Under the pieces are notes generated by a model. The model saw only the letters and a list, made by a program, of their open reading frames with translations, was not told the origin of the DNA and did not search any database. From Gammaproteobacteria bacterium (GTDB lineage Bacteria > Pseudomonadota > Gammaproteobacteria > Xanthomonadales > Wenzhouxiangellaceae), in NCBI GenBank assembly GCA_018819105.1, contig JAHJQV010000065.1:62001-126000 (forward strand): a stretch of DNA of 64,000 bases. Direction: 5' to 3'. Positions 1 to 7,718 of the stretch are shown piece after piece. Position numbers and translations under genes: made by a program. Within the stretch, counting starts at the first letter, position 1, and each line of letters opens with the position of its first letter.

Positions 1-43
1 GTTGCGCAGATCGGCCCTCCCCAAACTGCCCACATCTGAACAA

Positions 44-1339
44 ATGCCACGACCCCATCCCCGAAAACTGCGCTTTCTGTTTGTCTCCCGCTGGGGTGAA
101 ATCCTGGACATTGCACATGCCGTGCAGCAGGAGGGCAATGCCGTCAAGCTGTTCAACGAGTACCGTCCCTGGCACGAGATCGGCGACGGCTTTGTGCCCA
201 AAGCACGGCACTGGGAAAAACACGTCGACTGGGCCGATCTCATCGTGTTTGACTACACCGGCTACGGCAAGCAGGCCGCTGCATTGCGCGCTGCCGGCAA
301 GCTGGTCATCGGCGGCACCGAGTACACTGACCGGCTGGAACTGGATCGCAGCTTCGGTCAGAACGAGTTGCGTCGCCACAAGGTCGGCATTCTCGGCTAC
401 AAGGAATTCAGTTCGTTTCAGACCGCCATCGAACACGTCAGCAGCCACCCGAACCGCTATGTGATCAAGCCCTCCGGCGAAGTTCAGGACTTCAAGCAAC
501 TGCTGTTCGTCGGCCAGGAGGACAACGGCAGCGACATCATCCGCATGCTCAAGGCGTATGAAAAAACCTGGGGTGACCAGATCGGTCATTTCCAGCTGCA
601 GCGACGCGTTACCGGTGTTGAGGTGGCGGTGTCAGCGCTGTTTAACGGCAAACGCTTCCTGCGACCGGTGAACGTCAATTTTGAACACAAAAAACTGTTT
701 CCCAAGGAACTCGGCGTGGCCACCGGCGAAATGGGCACCAGCATGTTCTGGACAGATGACAGTCCGATCTTCAATGCCACACTGGCGCGCATGGAGGCGA
801 CGCTGGCGCGGGAAGGCTTTGTCGGCGTGCTGGACATCAACTGCATCGTCAACGGCAGCGGCATCTATCCGCTGGAATTTACCACCAGGTTCGGATTTCC
901 CACCATTTTCATTCAGCGTGCCGGCATCACCGAACCGCTCGGCCAGATGTTGCTTAAGCTGGCCCGCGGTGAGGATTTTCAGCTGCAGACCCGTCGCGGT
1001 TTCCAGATCGGCGCGCTCATTGTGGTGCCACCGTTTCCCTACGAGGATGCCAAAACTTTCAACACCTTTTCCCGTGATTCTGTCGTTGTGGTGCGCAAAA
1101 ACATGCGCGAAGGCCTGCATCTGATGCATCTCAAGCAGGTTGAGGGCGAGTGGCTGATCACCGGCGATGCCGGCGTGGCGCTGGTCGTCACCGGTACCGG
1201 CACGTCCATGAAGGATGCCCAGAGGCAGATGTACAACCGCATCGGTAACGTGCTCATCAACAACGCCTATTACCGCACCGACATCGGCGACCGCTGGGCA
1301 GAAGACCATGACCGGCTGTGGTCGTGGAACCTGTTGTGA
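44..1339 (+). CDS. ATP-grasp protein, phosphoribosylamine-glycine ligase (GARS) superfamily
   Basis: A 431-residue protein with the ATP-grasp architecture of phosphoribosylamine-glycine ligases. An N-terminal Rossmann-like domain begins with RFLFVSRWGE. The ATP-binding lobe includes VIKPSGE at about residues 140-146. A C-terminal lobe carries GFVGVLDINC and PLEFTTRFGFPT, which match the metal- and substrate-binding strands of the family. It is not next to other purine genes, so it is probably a divergent GARS-like ligase and not the housekeeping PurD; its substrate is unknown. I prefer the ATG at 44, but the frame is open to a TTG at position 2 and could continue beyond the window edge. No clear ribosome site precedes either start. 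It overlaps the next gene by 4 bp (GTGA), suggesting co-transcription. Confidence 0.72.
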   Translation: MPRPHPRKLRFLFVSRWGEILDIAHAVQQEGNAVKLFNEYRPWHEIGDGFVPKARHWEKHVDWADLIVFDYTGYGKQAAALRAAGKLVIGGTEYTDRLELDRSFGQNELRRHKVGILGYKEFSSFQTAIEHVSSHPNRYVIKPSGEVQDFKQLLFVGQEDNGSDIIRMLKAYEKTWGDQIGHFQLQRRVTGVEVAVSALFNGKRFLRPVNVNFEHKKLFPKELGVATGEMGTSMFWTDDSPIFNATLARMEATLAREGFVGVLDINCIVNGSGIYPLEFTTRFGFPTIFIQRAGITEPLGQMLLKLARGEDFQLQTRRGFQIGALIVVPPFPYEDAKTFNTFSRDSVVVVRKNMREGLHLMHLKQVEGEWLITGDAGVALVVTGTGTSMKDAQRQMYNRIGNVLINNAYYRTDIGDRWAEDHDRLWSWNLL

Positions 1340-1809
1340 GCACTGCCGCTGCGCTGCGCCTGATCGATCTCAGTGCCGATCCCCGGCCATTTCTGGATCT
1401 GCTCCCAGCCGACTGGCGCGAGGAACTGGTGGCACTGTGGCCGGCATACGCCAGCACCAGTACCGTGCTGGGACTGCAGCTGGATGCCAGCCTGATTGGC
1501 GGTGGCGTGCTGTTTCGACAACCCACCCCGGACACGCTGGGCTATGCTGATCTGGCCCGGTCGCTTTTTGCACGGGGTCTACTTTACATCGGCTATCTGT
1601 GGATTGCACCGGCGCAGCGTGGCCATGATTACGGCGGAGCCTGGCTGGATGCCGTTCGCCAGCGCTTTCCCGGCTGTGGCTTCTGGCTCGCCATCGAAGA
1701 CGCTGGCCTGCGCCGGTTTTATCAACTGCACGGCTTTGATGTCATGCAGGCATACACCAGCAACGACCACACCGAATGGATCATGACCGACAACATTCGC
1801 ACAGCATGA
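1336..1809 (+). CDS. GNAT family N-acetyltransferase
   Basis: A 157-residue GNAT-fold protein. The central stretch GYLWIAPAQRGHDYGGAWLD resembles the acetyl-CoA pyrophosphate-binding motif A of GNAT enzymes. The C-terminal part, with RRFYQLHGFDV, matches the motif B region found in almost all GNATs. The GTG at 1336 overlaps the preceding stop codon (GTGA), which I take as the start. An in-frame GTG at 1318 would give six more residues and a longer overlap. The acceptor substrate is unknown. Tight coupling to the ATP-grasp gene suggests the two act on the same small molecule, but that is an inference. Confidence 0.72.
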   Translation: MSTAAALRLIDLSADPRPFLDLLPADWREELVALWPAYASTSTVLGLQLDASLIGGGVLFRQPTPDTLGYADLARSLFARGLLYIGYLWIAPAQRGHDYGGAWLDAVRQRFPGCGFWLAIEDAGLRRFYQLHGFDVMQAYTSNDHTEWIMTDNIRTA

Positions 1810-1840
1810 ACCTGTCGCCGTGTCGGTACGTCCTGTAAGC

Positions 1841-2416
1841 ATGGCAAACAAACAACAAGCCGATCCCACTCTGGCAGAACAGGACCTTCTGGTGCTGGCA
1901 GCCCAGTCCGGCAACCGTCGTGCGTTTGCCGCCCTGTTCAAGCTGCATCACCGCTCGCTGCTGCGCTTTGCCACCAAGTTTTCCAGAGACCCGGAGCTGG
2001 CCCGTGATGCGGTGCAGGATGCCTGGCTGGGCATGACCCGGGCACTGCCCGGCCTGCACGATCCGCGCGCTTTCCGCAGCTGGCTGTATCGGCGTGTGCG
2101 CTGGCGCTTACTTGATGCCATGCGCGCCAGCCAGCGCGAACCACTGCAAGCCGCTGCGGATGACAGCGCCGGCAACGCCACAGATGCCGAGGACAACACG
2201 CAGCGTAGACAGCAGCAGCAGACCGAGGACCACAACCAGTTGCAGTACGCGCTGGCGCAACTGCCGCTGATCGACCGTCAGGCCATCGAGCTGTTTTATC
2301 TGCAGCAGCTGCAGATCAATGAAATCGCCATCGTGCTGGAAATCCCGACCGGCACGGTCAAGTCCCGACTCAATCGCGCCCGCAAACAGCTGCGAGCCTT
2401 GCTGGCAGACGTTTGA
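1841..2416 (+). CDS. RNA polymerase sigma factor, sigma-70/ECF-like
   Basis: A 191-residue two-domain sigma factor. Region 2 occupies roughly residues 10-90 and includes the core-binding and -10 recognition helices, with FRSWLYRRVRWRLLDAMR as the region 2.3-2.4 signature. A variable acidic and glutamine-rich linker follows. Region 4 covers about 130-185 and has the helix-turn-helix INEIAIVLEIPTGTVKSRLN. No anti-sigma factor with a zinc-finger domain follows. Instead the next gene encodes a small membrane protein that may regulate it. The start at ATG 1841 is preferred over a GTG at 1820 because the extra residues do not resemble sigma sequence. Target promoters are unknown. Confidence 0.86.
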   Translation: MANKQQADPTLAEQDLLVLAAQSGNRRAFAALFKLHHRSLLRFATKFSRDPELARDAVQDAWLGMTRALPGLHDPRAFRSWLYRRVRWRLLDAMRASQREPLQAAADDSAGNATDAEDNTQRRQQQQTEDHNQLQYALAQLPLIDRQAIELFYLQQLQINEIAIVLEIPTGTVKSRLNRARKQLRALLADV

Positions 2417-2454
2417 ACACTTCACCAACGCACAAATCCCGCAGGAGAATACCG

Positions 2455-2832
2455 ATGAACATTGATGAAAAAATCCGTCAGCAACTGGAATCAGAACAGA
2501 TCGATGTGGACAGCATCATGGCCGATGAAAAGGGCCTGTTCAACATGCTGTTTCGGGTCTATCGTGGCAACCTGGCCGGCTGGACCATACTGATGACCGT
2601 GGTCACACTGGTGATCTTTGTCACCGGCGTTTATTGCGGTTATCAGTTTGTCACCCTAGACAGCGCCGCCGATAAAATCCACTGGGGTGTGTTCATGCTG
2701 CTGGCGTTCATTGCCGTGGGTCTGAGCAAAATGTGGATTTTCATGGAAATGAACCGGGCCTCGCTGCTGCGTGAAATCAAGCGGGTGGAAATTGCATTGC
2801 TGCGACTAAAGGCAGCCCGTGACCAGACCTGA
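2455..2832 (+). CDS. small inner-membrane protein, DUF6768-like, partner of the sigma factor
   Basis: A 125-residue protein with an N-terminal soluble segment containing IDEKIRQQL, two transmembrane helices at about residues 42-63 and 77-98, and a basic amphipathic C-terminal tail. This layout matches the DUF6768 family as I know it, which often follows sigma-70-type genes. The start at ATG 2455 is supported by GCAGGAG at 2440-2446, a strong ribosome-binding site. The frame is open upstream to 2413, overlapping the sigma gene, but that extension lacks such a site. A role as membrane-bound regulator of the upstream sigma factor is an inference from position only. Confidence 0.65.
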   Translation: MNIDEKIRQQLESEQIDVDSIMADEKGLFNMLFRVYRGNLAGWTILMTVVTLVIFVTGVYCGYQFVTLDSAADKIHWGVFMLLAFIAVGLSKMWIFMEMNRASLLREIKRVEIALLRLKAARDQT

Positions 2833-2848
2833 TGCCAGTGCCAATGCC

Positions 2849-2883
2849 GTGCCAGCGTGTCTGCAAACGGTTAAAATCTGCAC
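2849..2883 (+). promoter_or_regulatory. candidate promoter placing a leaderless start at 2884
   Basis: GTGCCA at 2849-2854 (four of six matches to the -35 consensus) and TAAAAT at 2872-2877 (five of six to the -10) are separated by exactly 17 bp. The expected transcription start falls on or beside the ATG at 2884, and there is no ribosome-binding site before that ATG. Confidence 0.45.
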
Positions 2884-3405
2884 ATGACCACCCTGCTCAG
2901 TACCGATCGACTCCTCATACGCACCTGGCAGCCGTGTGATCGGGCTGCGCTGGAACAGATGACCGGCGACGCCCAGATGATGCATTACCTCAGCGATGGC
3001 CGGGCCTGGCGGAAAGACGAGATTGACGAGTTCTTTGCCCGCCAGCAGGCGCATCAGGCCAGGCACAACATCTGCATGGGCGTGCTCGCCACACGCGCCG
3101 CTGCTGCCGTGGTGGGCGTGGCTGGCCTGCAGCCGCTGGACGATGGCACGTTCGAGTTGGGCTGGTGGGTGTGGAAAGACCACTGGGGTCTGGGCTATGC
3201 CAGTGAAGCCGGCAGAGCACTGATTCAACATGCCCGCGAGGCGCTGCAATTGCCGCAAGTGCTTGCCGTGATTGATCCGGGTAATCAGGCCTCGATCCGG
3301 GTGGCTGAAAGCATCGGCATGCATTATCAGTGCCAGAAACCTGCCTGCGAGACCGTGGCCCGGCGCGGTGAGCGCATGGTATCGATTTATCAGCTGACTT
3401 TGTGA
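2884..3405 (+). CDS. GNAT family N-acetyltransferase, RimJ/RimL type
   Basis: A 173-residue acetyltransferase of the RimJ/RimL subgroup. It opens with STDRLLIRTWQPCDRAAL, the typical first strand. It has FELGWWVWKDHWGLGYASEA in the middle, the acetyl-CoA-binding loop. It ends with NQASIRVAESIGMHYQC, the motif that precedes the last strands. Members acetylate ribosomal protein N-termini or antibiotics and other small molecules; the substrate here cannot be told. The ATG at 2884 has no ribosome-binding site but lies 6 nt after a -10-like hexamer, so the mRNA may be leaderless. Confidence 0.8.
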   Translation: MTTLLSTDRLLIRTWQPCDRAALEQMTGDAQMMHYLSDGRAWRKDEIDEFFARQQAHQARHNICMGVLATRAAAAVVGVAGLQPLDDGTFELGWWVWKDHWGLGYASEAGRALIQHAREALQLPQVLAVIDPGNQASIRVAESIGMHYQCQKPACETVARRGERMVSIYQLTL

Positions 3406-3492
3406 GTCCGGCGCAGCCCGGACGAGCCCGGCACTGCTACGGATCACACAAGCCAGTCAATCCTTGCTGAATGGTCAATTGCAAGGCCGAGA

Positions 3493-3529
3493 CTGGCATT
3501 AATTCAAGATTTGTTGTAGTATTGAATTA
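3493..3529 (+). promoter_or_regulatory. candidate ars operator/promoter overlapping the arsR start codon
   Basis: A perfect 8-bp inverted repeat, TAATTCAA at 3500-3507 and TTGAATTA at 3522-3529, spans 30 bp and ends on the arsR ATG. Between and around the arms lie CTGGCA (3493-3498) and TAGTAT (3517-3522), usable as -35 and -10 with 18-bp spacing. A dimeric ArsR bound here would occlude the promoter. The ATG follows the -10 by 6 nt with no ribosome-binding site, again suggesting a leaderless message. Confidence 0.55.
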
Positions 3530-3900
3530 TGCAACAGACCACAGCCATTCACATGCTCGAAAGTCTGGCCTCAGGCATCCGCCTGGACATCTACCGGCTG
3601 CTGGTCAAACACATCAGCGCCGGGCTGGTGGCCGGAGACATTGCGCAGCAGCTGGAGCTGCCAGCGACCAATCTGTCGTTTCATCTGAAAAACATGACCC
3701 AGGCCGGTCTGCTCAGCGTCACCCAGCAGGGCCGCTACCAGCGCTACCGTGCCAACCTGCCGCAGATGCTGGCGCTGATCGGCTATCTGACCGAGGAATG
3801 CTGTGGCGGCGAGGCCAGCGCGTGCCTGGATTTCAGCTCACTGATGTACTGCGCCGGACAGCAGTGCGACACGCCAGCGCAGACCATCAGCGAGACCTGA
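3529..3900 (+). CDS. arsR: ArsR family arsenite-responsive repressor
   Basis: A 123-residue winged-helix regulator. The DNA-recognition region is LPATNLSFHLKNMTQAGLL at about residues 44-62, typical of ArsR/SmtB proteins. It has no alpha-3 CxC metal site. Instead cysteines cluster near the C terminus at 91, 92 and 99, with two more at 108 and 113. This resembles the As(III) site of Acidithiobacillus ferrooxidans ArsR, built from Cys95, Cys96 and Cys102. It is the first gene of a three-gene arsenic operon and very probably represses it by binding the inverted repeat over its own start. The function is clear from family and context. Confidence 0.9.
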   Translation: MQQTTAIHMLESLASGIRLDIYRLLVKHISAGLVAGDIAQQLELPATNLSFHLKNMTQAGLLSVTQQGRYQRYRANLPQMLALIGYLTEECCGGEASACLDFSSLMYCAGQQCDTPAQTISET

Positions 3901-3903
3901 CCC

Positions 3904-4392
3904 ATGCACATCCTGTTTCTATGCACCGGCAACTCTTGCCGCTCGATTCTTGCCGAAGCCACCTTCAACCAGCTTGCCGCTGCCTGCGGCATGCATGACT
4001 GGCACGCCAGCAGCGCCGGCAGCCAACCCACCGGGGAGGTGCATCCACGCTCACTGGCCCTGCTGCGCGCCGAGGGCATCAGCATTGCGGGCTTGCACAG
4101 CAAGTCCTGGGATGCACTCACGGAAACCCCGGACATCGTCATCACCGTGTGTGCCAGCGCCGCCGGCGAGACCTGTCCGGTGTATCTCGGCCAGGCACTG
4201 CGCAGTCACTGGGGCGTGGACGATCCGGCCAGGGCCACAGGCAGCGATGCGCAGATCAGCGCCGCCTTTGACCGCGCTTACCGCATTCTGCGCGCCCGCA
4301 TCGAGGCACTGCTGCAACAACCGCTGCGGCAACTGCAGGATGATCCGGCGCGGCTACAGACCACATTGGATCAGATTGCAGAGATTGTCTGA
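3904..4392 (+). CDS. arsC: arsenate reductase, low-molecular-weight phosphatase type
   Basis: A 162-residue reductase that converts arsenate to arsenite. The P-loop CTGNSCR (residues 7-13) is the CX5R anion-binding motif, with Cys7 as nucleophile. The relay cysteines Cys83 and Cys91, in the segment VCASAAGETCP, correspond to Cys82 and Cys89 of thioredoxin-coupled ArsC. The catalytic acid lies in DDPA at 106-109. The sequence therefore belongs to the thioredoxin-dependent class rather than the glutaredoxin-dependent E. coli type. It begins 3 bp after arsR and feeds arsenite to the Acr3 exporter encoded downstream. Confidence 0.92.
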   Translation: MHILFLCTGNSCRSILAEATFNQLAAACGMHDWHASSAGSQPTGEVHPRSLALLRAEGISIAGLHSKSWDALTETPDIVITVCASAAGETCPVYLGQALRSHWGVDDPARATGSDAQISAAFDRAYRILRARIEALLQQPLRQLQDDPARLQTTLDQIAEIV

Positions 4393-4425
4393 CCCAAGCA
4401 CTCAACCCAACTACCTGAGCACAGC

Positions 4426-5511
4426 ATGAACCAGCCTGACCGCAACAACCGTCCGGACATTGCCAGCAACATCGGCTTTTTTGAACGCTACCTGTCGCTG
4501 TGGGTGGCGCTGTGCATCGCCGCCGGCATTGTGCTGGGCAATGCCCTGCCCACGCTGTTCCAGGCCCTGGCCAGGCTGGAGTATGGCTCGGTCAACTTTG
4601 TCGTCGCGGTGCTGATCTGGTTCATGGTCTACCCGATGATGGTGGCGGTGGATTTTGGCAGTCTGAAGCAGATCCACCAGCGCCCGAAGGGTCTGATCAT
4701 CACACTGACGGTGAACTGGCTGATCAAGCCGTTCACCATGGCGGCGCTGGGCGTGCTGTTTTTTCAGTACCTGTTTGCCGATCTGATCGATCCGGAAAAC
4801 ACCGGTCAATACATCGCCGGGCTGATCCTGCTCGGGGCAGCCCCGTGTACCGCCATGGTGTTCGTCTGGTCACAGCTGACCCGTGGCGATGCCAACTACA
4901 CCCTGGTGCAGGTGGCGCTGAATGACGTCATCATGATTTTTGCCTTTGCCCCGATTGTCGCATTGCTGCTGGGCGTGACCGACATCGAGGTGCCATGGGC
5001 AACGCTGCTGCTGTCGGTCGGCCTGTACGTCATCATCCCGCTGCTGGCCGGCATTATCACGCGCAGTGCCCTGAGTGCCAACACTGCCAGCAAGGCGCAG
5101 GCCGCTGCCGCCGTCACCCGCTTTACCGACCGCGTCAAGCCGCTGTCTATCCTCGGCCTGCTCACCACGGTGGTGCTGCTGTTCGGCTTTCAGGGCAACA
5201 TCATCATTGCCCAGCCGCTGCTGATCGGTTTGATTGCGGTGCCGCTGTTGCTGCAGTCCTACGGCATTTTCGCCATCGCCTACGCCGCCGCGAAGCTGTG
5301 GCGGGTGCCGTTCAACGTGGCCGCACCGTGTGCCTTGATCGGCACCTCGAATTTCTTTGAGCTGGCCGTCGCCGTGGCCATCGGCCTGTTCGGACTGAAC
5401 TCCGGTGCCGCTCTGGTCACCGTGGTCGGTGTGCTGGTGGAAGTGCCGGTAATGCTGTCGCTGGTGGCTTTTGCCAACCGCACCCGGCACTGGTTTCCTG
5501 AACTGGCATGA
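4426..5511 (+). CDS. acr3: arsenite efflux permease, ACR3 family
   Basis: A 361-residue membrane protein with about ten predicted transmembrane helices and a short cytoplasmic N-terminus. The motif [13 protein letters not shown] places the conserved Cys of Acr3 at residue 141. [13 protein letters not shown] near the C-terminus carries the conserved acidic residue of the last helices. Acr3 exports arsenite using the proton motive force. It starts 33 bp after arsC and completes a minimal arsR-arsC-acr3 operon; no arsA, arsD or arsH is present. No clear terminator follows, and the convergent vapC gene ends 48 bp away. Confidence 0.92.
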   Translation: MNQPDRNNRPDIASNIGFFERYLSLWVALCIAAGIVLGNALPTLFQALARLEYGSVNFVVAVLIWFMVYPMMVAVDFGSLKQIHQRPKGLIITLTVNWLIKPFTMAALGVLFFQYLFADLIDPENTGQYIAGLILLGAAPCTAMVFVWSQLTRGDANYTLVQVALNDVIMIFAFAPIVALLLGVTDIEVPWATLLLSVGLYVIIPLLAGIITRSALSANTASKAQAAAAVTRFTDRVKPLSILGLLTTVVLLFGFQGNIIIAQPLLIGLIAVPLLLQSYGIFAIAYAAAKLWRVPFNVAAPCALIGTSNFFELAVAVAIGLFGLNSGAALVTVVGVLVEVPVMLSLVAFANRTRHWFPELA

Positions 5512-5559
5512 ACCGGAGACTTGTCAGCGACCGGATGAACTGTCATCAAGCCAAGGAGT

Positions 5560-5991
5560 TCACTGCTCAAGGAAATCAGCGGGAGTCATGACCGACGCTG
5601 CAAGCTCAAGTCGTCTGAGTTTGCGCGAAAATCTGCGGTCATCAAAACTGATCATGTGCTCGCAGTGTCGACATCGCGACCAGTGCAGCGCATCGGCAAA
5701 GTCCAGACCTTTGCCATGCAAAGTCAAAGCATCATCGACGGCTTCCCAATCTTTCACGGTGACATTTGGCAGACCCAGTAAATGCCGCACAACAAGCATG
5801 AAGTCTTCCCGTGTGCGTTGATAGAAACCACGCATGATCCACTCAAACTCAAGCATGACCGCAACCGTTACATAGATGGCATCGGCATTCTGGAACAGGC
5901 GCAATACCTCTGGGCGTTGCTGCGCGGCTTCTGCATCGTTCGGGTCGTCGCAGTAAAATCGCGCGAGGATATTGGTGTCGACGGCAATCAT
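5560..5991 (-). CDS. vapC: PIN-domain ribonuclease toxin, VapC type
   Basis: A 143-residue PIN-domain protein. The acidic active-site residues can be placed at Asp5 (in AVDTN), Glu48 or Glu50 (in LEFEW), Asp97/Asp100 (in GLDFADA) and Asp117/118 (in SFDDR). This is the full Mg2+-binding set of VapC toxins, which cleave RNA, commonly initiator tRNA or rRNA. The start overlaps the stop of the upstream antitoxin by 4 bp (ATGA), as usual for translationally coupled toxin-antitoxin pairs. The target is unknown and the catalytic residues look intact. Confidence 0.88.
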   Translation of the reverse strand: MIAVDTNILARFYCDDPNDAEAAQQRPEVLRLFQNADAIYVTVAVMLEFEWIMRGFYQRTREDFMLVVRHLLGLPNVTVKDWEAVDDALTLHGKGLDFADALHWSRCRHCEHMISFDDRRFSRKLRRLELAASVMTPADFLEQ

Positions 5992-6236
5992 CGTTGCTTG
6001 CGCGCTACCATTGCAGCCGGATCGAACTCGGACAATCGCCGCGGACGGCCAGTGTCGGTGCAGCGAATCATGCCAAAGCCCTCATCGACCGTTGATGCCG
6101 GTACAGGTCGAGTGATGCGCAGGCGTATGCAGCCATCGTTGTCGACAAAATCAATCTTGGTACCTGGTATCAGCCCATATTTGCGCCGGATTCTGGCTGG
6201 AATCACAACCTGCCCCTTTTCCGTCAGCGTCGCCAT
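5988..6236 (-). CDS. vapB: AbrB/MazE-type antitoxin (VapB)
   Basis: An 82-residue protein beginning with MATLTEKGQVVIPARIRRKY, the swapped-hairpin AbrB/SpoVT DNA-binding fold. The C-terminal half, ending RRLSEFDPAAMVARKQR, is the likely toxin-wrapping tail. It is encoded immediately upstream of the PIN-domain toxin and overlaps it by 4 bp. The pair should autorepress through the palindrome in its promoter. The toxin class together with an AbrB-fold antitoxin is a common VapBC combination. Confidence 0.88.
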   Translation of the reverse strand: MATLTEKGQVVIPARIRRKYGLIPGTKIDFVDNDGCIRLRITRPVPASTVDEGFGMIRCTDTGRPRRLSEFDPAAMVARKQR

Positions 6237-6265
6237 GGCTGCATCCTCTGCTCGGTGACGCTTTC

Positions 6266-6294
6266 ATCATAGTAGTGTCTTACCAGGTAAGCAA
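6266..6294 (-). promoter_or_regulatory. candidate vapBC promoter with palindromic operator
   Basis: On the minus strand, TTGCTT (6294-6289) and TATGAT (6271-6266, five of six matches to -10) are spaced by 17 bp. A perfect palindrome, CTTACC-A-GGTAAG at 6279-6291, lies across the -35 and spacer. This is where a dimeric AbrB-fold antitoxin would be expected to autorepress. Confidence 0.5.
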
Positions 6295-6395
6295 TTTATC
6301 GTGAATTGTCTGCAGATGACCGCTGAATCAGCCTGGGCAATGCGTCTTGCCGTCATCGTTGCACCCAGCGCAGGCATCCCCAGCAACGCTACAAT

Positions 6396-7718
6396 ATGCC
6401 CATGAGCGGCACCCCAGGCACAAGCGTTCCCGACCCAGCCGGCAACCAGCCACTGGCCGATGTGCTGCGGCCGCAGCGCTTTGCCGATGTCGCCGGGCAA
6501 CAGCACCTGCTCGCGGACGATGCCCCGCTGGGGCGCATGATCGCCAGCGGCAGGCTGGCTTCGCTGGTGTTGTGGGGTCCGCCGGGCAGCGGCAAAACCA
6601 CTCTGGCTCGCTTGCTGGCCGGCGTTGGCGGGCTGACATTTGTGCAGATCTCGGCGATCTTCTCCGGTGTGGCCGAGCTGAAAAAGATTTTCGGTGCCGC
6701 CCGCCAGCAACGTGAACAGGGTCAGGGTACGCTGCTGTTCGTCGACGAAATTCACCGATTCAACCGTGCCCAGCAGGATGGCTTTCTGCCCTATGTGGAA
6801 GATGGCAGCATTGTGCTGATCGGAGCCACCACCGAAAACCCGTCGTTTGAGCTCAACAGTGCCCTGTTGTCCCGGCTGCAGGTGCTGGTGCTGCAGCGGC
6901 TCGACGAGCAGGCGCTGGCACAGTTGCTGCAGCGCGCCGAAGCTTATCAGCAACAGCGTTTGCCGCTGACTGATGATGCGCGCCAACTGCTTCTGGAACT
7001 GGCCGATGGCGATGGCCGCTACCTGCTGAACTGCTGTGAGCTGCTGTTTCGGCTGCAGCCGGTCAGCGACCCGGACTCCGGCGAGCGGCTGGACGCCACC
7101 GCCATGCTGCGTCTGTTGCAGCGGCGAGCGCCTTTGTACGACAAGGACCTCGAGGCCCACTACAACCTGATCTCGGCGCTGCACAAGTCGCTGCGTGGTT
7201 CCGATTGTGATGCCGCATTATATTGGCTGGCGCGCATGCTCACCGGCGGCGAGGACCCGCTGTACATCTGTCGCCGCCTGATTCGCTTTGCCTCTGAAGA
7301 CATCGGCCTGGCCGACCCGCAGGCGCTGGGGCAGGCCCTGGCGGCACGCGAAGCTTTTCATGTACTGGGCTCGCCCGAAGGCGAACTGGCCATTGCGCAG
7401 GCGTTGATCTACCTGGCCACAGCCCCCAAGTCGAATGCCGCCTACAAGGCGCAGAAACTGGCCCTGCGTGCGGCGCAAAAAACCGGCTCTCTGGCACCAC
7501 CAGCACACATTCTCAATGCCCCGACCCGGCTGATGAAAGACCTCGGTTACGGCAAGGGCTATGCCTACGATCACGCCACCGAAAGTGGTTTTTCCGGGCA
7601 GAACTATTTTCCTGACGGCCTGCCCCGGGCGCAGTACTACACCCCGGTGGAACGCGGATTCGAACGCGACATTCACAAACGCCTGCAGTACTGGGCGCGC
7701 TTGCGAGAGCAGACTTGA
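6396..7718 (+). CDS. rarA: replication-associated recombination protein RarA (AAA+ ATPase)
   Basis: A 440-residue clamp-loader-like AAA+ ATPase. Walker A is GPPGSGKTT at residues 61-69, Walker B with DEIH is at 117-120, and sensor 1 GATTENPS is near 143-150. The second half is the RarA/MgsA tetramerisation region, with APPAHILNAP and the C-terminal YFPDGLPRAQYYTPVERG typical of the family. RarA acts at stalled replication forks. No ribosome-binding site is seen. A -10-like TACAAT at 6390-6395 sits 6 nt before a second ATG at 6402, so translation may begin there. It overlaps the next gene by 4 bp. Confidence 0.93.
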   Translation: MPMSGTPGTSVPDPAGNQPLADVLRPQRFADVAGQQHLLADDAPLGRMIASGRLASLVLWGPPGSGKTTLARLLAGVGGLTFVQISAIFSGVAELKKIFGAARQQREQGQGTLLFVDEIHRFNRAQQDGFLPYVEDGSIVLIGATTENPSFELNSALLSRLQVLVLQRLDEQALAQLLQRAEAYQQQRLPLTDDARQLLLELADGDGRYLLNCCELLFRLQPVSDPDSGERLDATAMLRLLQRRAPLYDKDLEAHYNLISALHKSLRGSDCDAALYWLARMLTGGEDPLYICRRLIRFASEDIGLADPQALGQALAAREAFHVLGSPEGELAIAQALIYLATAPKSNAAYKAQKLALRAAQKTGSLAPPAHILNAPTRLMKDLGYGKGYAYDHATESGFSGQNYFPDGLPRAQYYTPVERGFERDIHKRLQYWARLREQT

